From contig NC_092458.1 of NCBI RefSeq assembly GCF_047495875.1, forward strand, positions 104,286,227 to 104,350,226: a stretch of DNA of 64,000 nt. Direction: 5' to 3'. This document shows positions 12,206-25,800 of this stretch, piece by piece. Origin of the DNA: Pithys albifrons albifrons. Its lineage: Eukaryota; Chordata; Aves; Passeriformes; Thamnophilidae. Under the pieces are notes generated by a model. That model was not told the DNA's origin. It searched no databases and was given only the letters and a program-made list of their open reading frames with translations. Position 1 is the first letter of the stretch; each line of letters starts with the position of its first letter. The position numbers and the translations under genes are program-made.

Positions 12206-15200
12206 GGATTACCTGTGTATCTTTGTTCCTTAGTTTAGCTCTACCAAAACAACAGAAGTTCTGATAGAGGTCTCTAGCACTATTCAAGGTGAGTAATTCA
12301 ACTTTCTGTGATGACTTAATATCCACTAAAATAAATTTTTAAAAGACCAGAAGCTGAAAGTGTAAAAATTTTCATCCATTTATATTTTGAGAGATGGGTA
12401 TTACTATAGACAGCACAAGTTCTGGCCAGTGCTTGTAGCACTGAATTACAGAACTAGAGAAAAATGTGAAGTATAGTTGAAAAGACAAAATGCTACAGTC
12501 CAGTTTCTTTAAAAAATCAAATATAAGTTAAAATTTAAGCAAATAAGTTTTTGAAAGTGTAATGGCATTTTCAGAGTTTTACTACACTTGATACCTGATG
12601 CATCTGTATGTGAAATAGTCCAAGAAGCTCTTCTGCAAGCACAACATGGACTAGAATCCAGAGACACAGCAAAGACTGCAAAAAATGTTCCGCATAGAAG
12701 CTGTATTTGGCTCAGGTTTATCCAAATTTCTGTCATAGGAAAACAATTATCTTCTTCAGCTTTTGACAGTGTGCACAGAGAGTAAAGGGGACAAGCAAAA
12801 CTATTACTATCACTATTTGGAACACTTTCAGTATATCAAACCTAAAGTACTTAACTTCTGTACCTCAATTATTCTACTGTATCTCTGAAGTACTTTTTAC
12901 AGTGTCTTATCTACTGAACCAAGAAGGTGCATTTAAAGAGATGCCAGATTGGAGATTTTTTATTCCTTCCCTTCACAAAATCTGGTATCTAGGCAGATTT
13001 GCACATTCTCATATCTGCATCTAATATTAATAGCTTGTTCATTACCTCAGCCTCTGGAAAGTTAAGAATTATCACCTTCATTTTACAGCTATAGTTAGGT
13101 ATGGGGGAGGCTCAGGGACCTGGGCATGCACAGCTTCCTAAGTCAATAAGAGCTGCAGTTTAGTTTTCACAGCACTTCTAGAATTTGAGTCATAAACAAT
13201 TTAGCAGTGGCAGAGGGCAAATAAATTACAAAATTTGGACTAGTGATCCTCAAGATGAGAACACTGAAAAATAAAATGTACTTGAAAACCACATGGAAAT
13301 TTGATTAATTTATGACCTTTATTCCTTGCTATTTGAAAGCATTTGAGTGAATGGATTACTGCTTGCACAAGGTTTTAATAAAAAACCCCCTGCTATTAAG
13401 TAAAACTATCCCTACTACCATATGAAACATGTTGCCCCTTTGGCAATAGGAATTCTCATCATACTTTAGTTGCAGAATTTCTTGACTCAATAATTCGGTA
13501 AGCAGAACAATGACATGAGATTTAGGTGACTGACAGTACATAATGATGTGCCAATAGCAAGCACTGAACAGCAGAATGACAGCTCATCACATCCTCCCTC
13601 TCAGCCACACTCCTCTTAGGCTGACAGTTCTGAAATCATTACACTGTTCATAAATGGTTTGTGACTAGAAAGTCTGTTTGCTTTACTAAGTGATCACCAT
13701 GACCAGTTTTACCAAGTTACTATTTATATCAGGACATGGTACCTTCCAGTAGAAATGTAACTCAAAATGCTTTGAACCTTATTGCAAAGCAGGAGTGAAC
13801 TGTATCAATTGCATACTTTGTCAGAAAACAAAAAGCCTGTTCTTAATTCTCGCCTTGTTCTTTAGCTATATATTCTTCAAAACTTGATAAAACTTTCTGA
13901 AACTATTTTTAAAAGTGATATTTTCCCAAATACTTAATTTCCCATTGAGAAGGATTTCTTGATTTCTCAAGCCCAGTCTGTATGAAAAACAAGGCACATC
14001 TATTTTTATACCAGAAGAAAACAGAATAATAATATATTATTTGTTATTATTTATAAGGTTCTGAGCTAGAAAACCACACATATTTCCTTTGTTACCTATG
14101 TTGTTAAAATTGCCTCACCACTCTCAAACAAAACCTATGATTTCAATACTTCACCAAGTTCCTTTCAATAAGTGTTTTCTTGGGTCCTTTGTGAAAGCCC
14201 ACTTTACACTCAGATGCCAAAACCCGTGTAGACTTCTATGAAAACTCAGCCTTAAAAATGTCAAATATACAAATGTCCAATTATACAGTGGAATGTTAAT
14301 CCAGAATGTAACCTAATATGACAAACTATACAGTCTGGTTTGATTTGCCAATTAAATCTACATAAGAAGTAGGACTTACTTATCTTTTACAGTTTCACTG
14401 GGAGTGTAGTAAAATAACAGTAAAATAATTTGTTTAGATGAAGACCATAACCTCAATGATGGCTATTTTTGTAAAGTGGAAAATTAAATTGAGTCACATT
14501 GCTTCAGTCACTCCTCCTGCCATGGAATGGGGAGCAAAACTGCTGGATTCTTTTCCACTTGAGAAATGGAAAAAGATATCAACAAAACCAACCAACAATA
14601 ACCTTCTACCCCACAAACTCTAAGATGGGGGAAAATAAGAAAACTTTCATCTGAATTTCCAGCTGTATTCCCTCATGTAGTTATATGAAGCTTCAATCTG
14701 TTTTCTTTCTCCTAGTTGTCAGTTAAATGAACAGAAATGACAATGAACCTCCTTCTCCTCATCTCTGAAGATTTAATTCTACAGTCCACAGTTTATTATG
14801 TTCTGGTTTGTTTTCATTAGCATACAAAGAGCACCAATGCAGACTTTGTGTGGATGTTAAACTCAAATAATAACATGCAACAAATGCATATCATAATATG
14901 ACACCCAAAATAATTGCAGTTGTATGACTCTATTTGACAGGATAGTGCAGCTGCTTAACATTGTCATTACCTGCATATCACCACTTTTTATCTGCAGCCT
15001 ACAGATCATTGCTTTCCTCATGCAGAACTATTTTCTAACATGACAGGCGCTTTAAAACAATAATTTTGTAGGCATCAAAGTTGAATGAAAATCCCATGTT
15101 CTTGCAAAATAAAGGGTTGTACAAGATTTTTTGCACCAAAGAAGGAAAATATTTCATAAAAGGTAGGTCATAACACCTATTACCAGATCTCCTCAGTCTT

Positions 15201-18200
15201 TGCAAAGACTCTTTACATTTGCCAGTGGCACTGCAAATTATAACCCAAGATAGCAATTCATTTCTAGGAGGGAAGAAGACAAACCAAAAATGAAGCAAGG
15301 ATGATGTAATAATAGTATTTTATTTAGCAAATCAATCTATTTATTGAGTAGAACAATTTATAGAGCTCTGATATATTATCATCAGCATTTTGACTTCTTG
15401 ACTTTCTCTATTTATAGTACTGTCCTGGCTGTCACAGTCTTTACTTATTCTTATTAATGTTATTTTAACCCTACCATGGCAGTTCATACTTCATTTGCAT
15501 TAAAATCTATTACCTTCAGAGAAGATTAAATTACTGCTAATTCATCCCCAGTATATTCCTCTTTTCTTACCAGTCTGAGCATTCAGAATTTTTTCAAATT
15601 ATCTAAATTACAAAATTATCAAATGAAGTCTGATTCCAGGCTTTGGAATCAAGAATATTTCTCACTTTCCACTAGTAATGGCTACTAATTTAATCTTATC
15701 TTTTCAGCAGAAAATCACAACATGTAGACAGCCTCATGGATACCTAAAAAGAATGAAAACCAACTGCAGCATTCAGAATTCATGTCTACTTCATAAATAT
15801 GCTTCTTGATAAATTCAAACTATAGATTTGTGCCAGTATTTTCTCCTTTATATTCTTCACTATTTGTACTCCTAAACTGCAGTACATAGGAACACCTGCT
15901 GAGTCCAGGCACACATTGAGGTGTGTCTTTATTGTACCTTGTCAGAAAACACTCCATCCTCCTTTTCCTCCCCAATTTTTGTTTAAATTGGAGACAAACT
16001 GCAGACTCCTGCAAGGATGGACTCTGGAAGTAAGACTGCTGGGTGCATCACAGAGCACACCTGCCTAACATCTTATTGGAGCTGGAAGTCAAGTGTTGGT
16101 CCAGCTCAAGCTCACTGCAAGATTTCTGTTACCTCGGTAAGGAGAGATAAGACATTTTTTGAACAGCATAGCAGTTTTCTTTGGACAAGAAAATGCTCAG
16201 AATTTGCACTCATGGACACTAACATGAGGAGGGTTCCAGCTACAGAGCTCCCAGACAAAACTAGGAGAAACAAACCCAGTGCCTTTCCCTCGGAGATTGA
16301 AACTGTTGGGAAGGTAGATGAAGAGACAAGCAGGGAAAAATAACCCTTGTGAAAAAGAGAATTTTTCAGACCTGCATCTCCCAGGACACCAACCAGATGC
16401 AGGACTGATTTTTGTGGATTCATGGCAGTTCCTGAAGACAATGATAAGAACTTTCCTCTGAGGCTGCAGCAATGCATCCATTTTCCCAAGCATAATTAAA
16501 GAGGTTGTCCTCCCATAAGAGGGAATATAACATGAGGCAAAGAAGTTTTGCCTTTCTTGCTAATTTTTGGCCCATTTTTAGTGTTTCTTCAGCCATGAAC
16601 TTATCAGAAAGACAGAAGACAAAGCTCCATCACTCAAATGAGGGCTGAGAAAAGTTCCTCTAGATGCTTTGTTTTGCTTTCTAAAGAAGCAATGAAAAAT
16701 AAAGACATTTTCTTAAGATTCAGAAGGTGGCTGTCCTCTGTTGAAAATAAAGCCATAATTTCAGCTTGCTCCTCGAACTATTTGCCTTCTCTATATCCAC
16801 CACAACTTACTCATATTCAGCCTGAGCTCCCTGGGTTTCTTCCAGGTGCCAATTTAGCTAAAATGTTTGGACAGCTGGGACACAGCAGGGAAGAAAATGA
16901 GAGACAAGGCTGACTGTGTTACCAGTTGAGTTCTGTTCCTGCTCTTCAGATTGACTTGCATAATCTTGGGCATGTCATAACCTTTCTGTATCTTGATTCA
17001 TATGCTTTCATATAGGTACAATTATAAACCTTTTAAGGTTGTTCTGATGGTGGATTTTACACTGAAATACATGGCTGAGAGCAAGTCTAAAAGGGTGCAA
17101 ATCACTCTCTATATAAGCAAATTATTCAGCACTAACAGCCCTCTAAAACAAGTATGAGAAATGTGTTAGAATTATGAAACCTTAAAGCAAAAAGTATTAT
17201 CTTTCTCCAAGTATCACTGCAAGGTTAATGACATTTTTTTGTTGACTGCTCTGTGTCAGAATATAATATAACTAGCATATAAGGTCCTGCTGTATTTATG
17301 AACTTTGGACACAGATGCACGAAACAACTATATTCTGCAGTGATAAAAACTAAAACAAATTCATCATTGCAATGACAGCTTTCTCACTAATATATTATAC
17401 AAAACATGCATTTCCTCAGGTACACTCTAAAGATTCCATTTAGGAAAATAAATGCATAATTTCTGCTATTTTTTTGATTTTAGGAAAAAAAAATAAAGCA
17501 AGCTGCAAGTGTTAACCAGCTCAGGAAATATTGAAAATCTATTTTGGCTTGTTTGGGTTATTGAGATAAATTGAATAAAAATTGCTATCTGTATCATGGA
17601 TCTACATGCATTTAGGGATCTCTTCCTATCAGGAAACAATCACCCTTCTCCTGTCCTTACTTGTTCTTTTTTACCTTTTTGTTCTTTTTTTTTTTTTTAA
17701 CTTTCTTTTCTCTCTTCTTGCTGTGGTCTATAAGAAAGGAAAATAAAACTTAAAAATTAACAAAAAACCTCAGACCCTAGAACTAAATCTTAGAGTTGTC
17801 TTTGTTTTCATAGTTTCATTTTGGAAGCTCATTATCAGTGTGTATTTTATTTGTCTTTGCACATTTTCTTGGCTGGAAAGACAAGAAATCATATACTGCC
17901 ACAGAGCCTTGACTGGTATCCAATACTCCAGTTTTCTCCAGGGTTACACTATTGCTCAACAAATTGATACACTTAAGTGCCTAATCTTCCCCAAAAGGGC
18001 AAACATGAAGAAGAAACCATAAAGGGAGATGTTTGAAACCAAAGAGAGAGAGATGAAGTTATAGACAGTGGTGAAAAAGAACAGGCAAAGTATTATTGCC
18101 CCTTCTCCAGCCACATTCTGTTATTTTTTTTCTCACAGTGTGTTATTACCAACAATCCTTGGCTGTTGTTACCAACAGTCCTTGTTTGGATCCAAGCTAT

Positions 18201-19492
18201 CCAGCTATCAGCATTTCACATGTATTGAGACATACACATCAGCCCTCTGATTTTTTGGGCTTCTATGACATCAGTCTCTGAACTATCCACCCTAAGGCTG
18301 CCTTTATAACCAGTGACATGAAGGAGTCACTGTTAGACCATGATACAATATCTGTTGTGTCCCAGAAGTACGTTTGTTCCGCGAGCATAAGAACACCAAG
18401 AGCAACTGGCTTCAGTGACAGATGTTTATGATTTTCTTGATGTCAACTGAGTTGTGGGCCAACTGCAGAGCTACTGAAAACACAGAAAGACATTTCCAAT
18501 TCAATTCCATGTTGCAACCAATGCTGCTCGATCTGTAAGTGGTATGCTAAACATATGCTATGAGCTATGCATTTGTAATTATTCATTCCAATAGCTGCAA
18601 AGTTGGACTTAACACTAGTCTTCTTTGAAAAACACTATGCCCAAATACTGTACCAGTCACAGAAATATGTTATTGAAATTGGCGCAATTATATATTTAGT
18701 GCTACATTTATTTCCTGACTCAAGGATTTGAATTTCCTGTTTTCTCATTAGATTGTGTAGTGTTTGTTTATTTCCCACATTGATATCTTCATTACAGGCC
18801 TGATGATGAAAATATTTGGCAAAGAATCCATGGAAAGATCCAGATACTGAGGAATTCAAAGAAACTGGCTGAGTTATATAACTATTTAATTGGTATTTGA
18901 CAGAGTAGATGAACACATGATCAGGTCTGTATATTGTCAAGAAGAGAAAAACTCTGAAACACTGTTAAACAGTTGCAGTTGCTTCAGTGGCCATCCCTGG
19001 GGCTTTTTGGATCTCTTTACTCAGAAGCAACAGAAGCAATTAGATTGACTACAGCTGCTAAAAGAAGAATATTCTGATGGACAAATTGAGGAGGGCTAAA
19101 ACAGTGATAAAGAGAATCACAGTCATAACAGGCAGTAATAGTTTGAAAGCAGACTTGATACCCCTCTGGCAGGTGACAGGTTGCTTCCTTCCAAGCAGTA
19201 AATTGCATGAACAGAAAGAAGTTTCCTATGGTTCATATAGCTGCCATATATTCTTATGATATACCATAGATAGTTCATACACCTAAACAGAGGTGGTTCT
19301 TCCATCAGTGCAATCTGGAACTATCTGAGAAGGATTTTAGTTCCTGGCTCAACCACAAGCCTCTGTGACCTTCATTAAAATAATTATATCTGTAAAGTGG
19401 AGGAAGCCTATCCCATCCTCACAACAGATAGTGACAGTAAAATCCATCAATGACTGAACTGTTCAGGCAGTACAGACAAATGACATAGAAAA
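12206..19492. other. Unique sequence, no gene seen
   Basis: About 7.3 kb without a convincing exon or transposon. The overlapping frames at 16017-16343 (+) and 16112-16489 (-) are the longest. They overlap each other on opposite strands and show no domain, so I treat them as chance. A T-rich run lies near 17683-17698 and a small tandem duplication at 18142-18187. Confidence 0.5.
18142..18187. repeat. 23-bp imperfect tandem duplication
   Basis: Unit one (18142-18164) and unit two (18165-18187) share the core TTACCAACA(A/G)TCCTTG and differ at about four of 23 positions, so the duplication is not recent. Confidence 0.8.
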
Positions 19493-19880
19493 TTGGGATT
19501 GCCCAGCCTGGAAAAGAGAAGGCTTCAGAGCGACCTAATTGTGGCCTTCCAGTACCTGAAGGGAGACTACAAGAAACACAGAGAGAGACTGTTTATTAAG
19601 AGTGTGTAGTGACAGGTCAGCAGGAAGTGACTTCAAACTGAAAGAGACTAAGTTTAGATTGGATATTAGGAAGAAATTCTTTACCATGAGGGTGGTGAGG
19701 CACTGGAAGAGGTTTCCCAGAGTAGCTGTGGATTTCTTGTCCCTGGAAGTGTTCAAGACCAGGTTGGATAAAGCTCTGAGCAACCTGGTCTAGTGGAAGG
19801 TGTCCCTGCCTCTGGCAGGTGGTTGGAGTGAGAGGATCTTTAAGGTCCCTTCCAACCCAGGCCATTCTATGATTTTATGA
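19493..19880 (+). mobile_element. CR1 LINE 3' end
   Basis: About 390 bp, 5'-truncated. The frame 19602-19793 preserves the end of the CR1 RT protein, including 'FKLKETKFRLDIRKKFFTMR', 'VVRHWKRFPR' and 'SLEVFKTRLDKALSNLV', followed by the stop and the 3' UTR ('gtggaaggtgtccctgcc'). It ends in two 8-bp tail units (ATTCTATG ATTTTATG). This is the best-preserved CR1 coding end in the window. There is no endonuclease or catalytic RT part, so it cannot move by itself. Confidence 0.96.
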
Positions 19881-22800
19881 AAAGCATAGACAGGCCTAAC
19901 AATGGTTACCTCAAAGGCCACCACTGGACAAAAATAAAGCTAATAACAACAGCTATTTTCAAAGGTGCACATGTGACAAAGGATCTCCTCCTCCATGTCC
20001 TTTCATTACAATCATGTGCACAATTGACCATATATACATAAATAACTCTAGAGAGGGGCCCAGAAAACAGAAAATATGATGTACAGCAATAAGTTTTACA
20101 AGTCAGGCCTGAAGTTTTAATTATAGGAAGATTTTTCATATACAGATACAAATGAATTTAAAATATTCCATAGCAAGCAGTTCCCACCCAGGGGATGCAA
20201 AGAAACTACTTCTGAAATAACAAAGCTTTTGCCTTGCTTTAGAGCTACTGAAGGGGGGGGGGGGAGAAAAAATCATAAGTTTTATGAAATGCCTTATTAG
20301 AAGACATTCCTGGGGAAAAGGGGTGGGAAAACACAGAAGCAGTGTCAAATGTAGTAAGTTAATAAAAAGCAAATAAAATCTATATGCTTTAAATAAAACC
20401 TAATGCATAATTCATAAAGAAGATCTTTCTCTCACAAAAAAAAAAGTTTAATTCATCATCCTGTTTACTATATTTTATGGCATCAATTAGAAAAGAGGGA
20501 GTCTCTTCCTCTCCAAACCTAGTAATACCTCTCCACAATAAAAGAAAATCTATTCTACTATTTAATGGCTTGATAAGAGATGCATAAAAGTAAATCAGCA
20601 AGACTGAAAGAAAATCAGAGAAAGGAAAAGCAATTCTTTATTATGAAATTCATTCAGTTTACAATGATTAGATAATGGCAGGCCTGTTTTTCTCTTTTTG
20701 ATCAGTTCAGCTAAGCTGTGGCTGTGGAAAGGAGCAATGGAGGAGTATGTTGGTTCCAACCCCCTCCCCAGTCTTTTCTCTTTCCAGTGAAAGGCCAGAT
20801 AGACTGTGGGCTGGGAGTGGGTGCAGGGAGAGACAAGCAAAAACACCAAAAGGCACAAATAACAAGGAAATTACTATCAATTTCTTTTCATAGTAACCAC
20901 TGCTAGGATTAATATATACCTGGACTCTAAACCTGCAATACTAGCTGGGCTGTAACAGGATTTTGAGTGGTTTTAATATGCATTTTTAATAATTTCTAGG
21001 TTAAAAAAAGGCAACAATTTCCTAATACATAGATGTCCTTCCAGAAACATTTTACTGGGTTTGCTCTGTACATATTTTATGCTTATAGATTTGTCTTGTG
21101 CTTTTAAAATTGCCTTTTTTTTCTTTTTATTTCTTTTTTTTAACAACTGCTGTAGGCTCCTAACACCAGAAGTGTGTCATTCAAACAGGCAGATTAAAAA
21201 AAAAAAAGTGATGAATGTTATTAACTGAAACTTGAATATTCACATTACATGAGCAACTCTGTAAGGAGAAGAGACTGGGTTTGAAAAGATAATATCTATG
21301 CTTTGACAGTTTTGAATCTAGTCTATCCTTAGATGTTCTTATTTAGAAGTCTGCTCTTAAGATCATCTGGATTTGGGTAAATAGGTGACAACTTCAGCTT
21401 TTACACTGCAACTGTTTGTGGACACTTCCCAAGGAACTTTAAAAAATTGTATTGGAGAGCTTTTCACAGTAAAAGAACTCTTGAGACTTCAAAATTGGGT
21501 TGCTCTTCTCCACATTTTCTTTTTCTACTGACTTCACCATATCCATTTGCTAACAAATGTGGTGATAACTCCAAGTGAACTGGACTCAAAGTTATCATTT
21601 TTCAGAAAAGTGCTCTGAGAACATGCACTTAGGCCAGGTGAACACTCCAGTTGCTTCATCAGCAGAACGGCACAAAATCAGACTCGGAAATTTTATAAAA
21701 AGTCACAAACACATTTACGTTTATATTTCAAATATACTTGATAGACTGTTATATTTGGAAGTCTTCGTTCTCATCTTCAAATTTCAGTTCTTAAAGTTCC
21801 CCAAGCGGCAAGAATCTACTGGAAAGGTCTGTAGGAAGCAAGCAAAGAATCTAGTTAAACAATGATAGGTTTGCTTTCAGCAAATAAATACACATTTACC
21901 TCATCAACAACTTCAAAATCTATAGGGCAGCACTGAGAGACTTCCACAACTGAACCCTTCCAACTGCCTTAAGAACGTGTTTGTCAGCTCTGCTCAGACT
22001 TTTCCCTGGCCAATTAAAATCTCAATTACAATTAGGGAGTCTCTGCTACATTTTTCCGTTAGTGGGTAGATTGGGTTCCTCTGGGAAAGCAAGGAAATAT
22101 GATGCACATGGAAGGAACCCAGAAGATCTTAAAGTTATGTGAATCCTAGCAGATGTGTAAGGTCACAATTAATTCTTGTTTGCAGATACAGTGAAGCAAA
22201 GACAACATGTGATCCACTTCCCAAAGTCCCATTATAGCTCTGTACCCTCATACCATCCCAAAACATGCCAGTGGCTGAAAAGTTATAAAATTTAAAGCTC
22301 ACAAAGTAGAATTTCCTGAAGTCATCACCACTGTGCAACATAAAATATCAGACAATTGAAAGTTCTTTTTAAGTGTTAATTACCAAAGTACCAGTAACAA
22401 ATTTATTCTTCTAAGTTATTCCCTTTTTCCCTCTTCTTCATCCTTGCTTTCCCAATGTTTACAAATGCATTAAAGCCCCCAACTTGCTCTGATTTTTTTC
22501 TCTCTCTAATTCCATTACCTTTTTTTTTTCTTAAACATCCATGACCCAGGATGTTACAAATGATAACTTCTACTTCAGTTTGGAAAACATGTGTTTATAG
22601 GACTTTATGTATAGGCTGGGAAGCTGAGAGACAACATTATCTCACTTCATTTTTACACCTCACCTCCTCTCACCCAACACTTGGGGATGTTGAAATTTGC
22701 TTCTGGTTGTAGGCTCTGCTGTGTAATAACCAAACCTTTGCTTGGGTCTTGAAAAATGCTTAAGATGATGTGAGTGACATTAGACAGCAGACACCATATA

Positions 22801-25800
22801 AGTAATATTTTATGTAATACTGAGGAGAGTACAATTGCACTCATTTTTTAATAAAACAGTCTGATTGCTCTTGGGTTTTGCATCTAATTAACAGAAACAG
22901 GGGCATGTGCAGTTAATTGATTTTTTTCTGTGAACAGAAGAATTCACAGAAAGTTAATGATCAAATATTTAAAGTACTTTTATCCCTGTATAGGAAAACA
23001 TAAATAAAGTTATAGAAAAAAGAAACCCAACCATTCAGGTTGTGTCTGACACAATTTAATAAATGCATAGGTTGAGAATAAAAATGAAAAGTAAAAGCTG
23101 GAATTTAATTAAAAAGGTATTTAATTCTGTTCCCTTCTAATAGTATTTGAATGAAATATCTTGTAGTATTTAGCACAAAACTTGAATATCAACTTAAAAT
23201 TGGATTATAAATTTAATATATATTTTGCCAATAATGCAGCCAAAGTCTAGCTTTTCAGAAAATTCTGTGGTAAGGTTAATATTTATGAGAAGACAAAAAA
23301 TAATTTAAACTATCATAGTACTGAAATGTTTTCTTTTGATCAAGTCAAATTTCTTTTAAGCTGTACCTTGAATTTGCTTACGTTTTATTTATATTTAATT
23401 ACTAAGTTGTTAAATACCAATTTCTTTAAAAATGCTAAAATCATTGGGTGAGAGTCTTCTGACTTGTGTGGGGCTCCTGAAATTTTTTTTAGAGGTATTA
23501 TTCCAATTGAAGCCTTGGGATCTTATCTTAACATTAGCTGTGACATAAGGGGATAACAAGATAATAAGGAGAATGTGCGGAGAGGCATAATAGAGGTATC
23601 ATTAACGAGTAAGTACAATTAATGTATCATTAAAATCAAGGACATTATAGCATAGAAATAGCTATTTCATCAATGAATGTCAAGGAGCTTAAAGGAGTTT
23701 TGTTCAAAGAAAAGAAGTCAGTTAGGAACTGTCCCCTGAGGTAATTTATGAAAGTGAGTAATAATGGGTCCAGCCAAAAGAAAAAACGTAACCATGGCCA
23801 CAAATATAAATGATTCAACCTGTTTTCCTTGCACTACAAATGTAAGTCTAATGAGCAATTCACAGGAGCTGATTTGCACACAGTCTCCATAGTCTGTGAA
23901 TTTTTTACCCATAAGTCAGGATATATCAAATCTCCAGGTTATTTTATTCATCTGACTCCGCTCAATGATAAATACTGTAGTTCAACTAACAATGACCCAA
24001 CAAGTCAGTTTTAAGCTTTTAATTTAAAATAGAAGTTCAAAGAAGAGCTGAAAAATTGGAATGATGACAAATTCAAAGTATTTTGAAGATTTATTGTCTT
24101 TTGGCAGGATATCCTTTAATTTCAGAACAGAAAAATGTGCATTTTTTAAAAAAATCACAAAGACATTTTGGCCAATATTAATGTAATACTTATCTCAAAT
24201 TATTTCATAGATAGTGTATCCAAATACCTTCATTTGCTTCGGATTACAAAATAAGAAAAGAATGAGAACATTCTAGTGAGTGATTTGATTCAAACATTGA
24301 GGTAATATGGTTGTGGGCATACTATAAATACCTACATATGTAATTGCCCCTACATCAAAAACTATCTTCTTCCAAAAAGGCTGACCTCTGTGAAAGCCAT
24401 TTCTGATGAGTCAGCAGGTGATAACAGTAGAATTACATGAGACACACCATTGTTGGAGGATCTAAAATCAATACTTTCTATGTGATTTCAGTTCTGCTGG
24501 CTCCAGAAGTAACACACTGGAGTCTGTAGTTCTACACTAAAAGTTAATTTGGCTCACTCTGTCTGGGTCTTAAACTTAAGCCACATAGTTAATGATGCAT
24601 GATATCACTAATCATTTCATCTGTGAAATGGCAAACTGTAGCTAAAAAGTAAGACATGAGATGACAATTGCTTATGAGGTTAAGAAGAAAAATGTTTTGA
24701 GAACTTGGCAATTTCCCAGTGATTACTCCTTCACATAAATTTTGGAGGTCTCCCTGGACATCACAACTGGCAAATACTGTACTCAATTAATTTGACAGTA
24801 CCTGTTTTGGCAACATTCACAATTCAAATAAGAAAAAAAATTCTTTCACATTTCAAAGACATGCAAAGATTAGCTTCATGATAGGAGTATTATAGCATTT
24901 TCTCTTCTATTCTAGTTTGTCCCTATGGGACAAATGCAGAACTCTGAAGAAATCATCTCCTTTCTTGAAGTGCTTATTTTTTTTGCTTTCTACCACCACA
25001 TGGAAACATGCTATTTTCATTTCCATTACCAACCAGACTAAGCAATATATATCTGACCTTTTCTATTACCAAGTATTTTGGGGAAAAAAAAACAAGCCAG
25101 AATTATTTTCTTTGTAGTGTGTGTTTATTTAAGGTAGTATAGTGATATTAAAGCACAGCAAAAAAGTTTAGTACATTTTATTACTCACAAACAACATTCA
25201 GCACAACATCATATAACAACTTTAGGGCTCTATCCTAGCCCTAACTGAAAAATACAAAACTGAGGTGTTTGTTCAAGTATAGAGGGCAAGGATGATTTGA
25301 GAGTTCTTGGCCTGGTTCTCAAGCACAATGACTTCATTTTTGTTCCTATTGGTAAAAGCCCAGTGTCACAGGACGTAGGAGTTACCCACCATAGTGACAG
25401 GCATAGATTAAAGTTCCAGAAACAAAGAAGTCACTTCTACCATCTGAGTATTGAGTTCAATAAAACAGAGAGAGTAAAAAGAAAATGGTTGTGTGCACAA
25501 TGGCAGGATCAGACCTAAATATCTTCCTTATAACTCCATCTGTATAGAAGATAATTTTTGTAAGTCTTTTTCTCAGCATATTTTGCAATTCTGTACTTTG
25601 CCTGAGCAAGACCAAGTACAGATGTTGACAGAGAGCTATCTGGTCATTCCTCTTTGCACCATCACAGCTGAGAAAAAACAATCCTTTGATAAGGCAGAAA
25701 AATAGATAAGGCAGAACAATAAGTAAGACAGTTGGTGACCAATAGTTAGTTTTCCCTTGCTTTCAGAAAAAAAAAAATTGGATAGACACCAAATACAACC

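Noticed and set aside
16017..16489. Overlapping ORFs of 108 codons (+) and 125 codons (-)
   Set aside because: They overlap antisense to each other in a locally GC-richer patch. Neither shows a recognisable domain.
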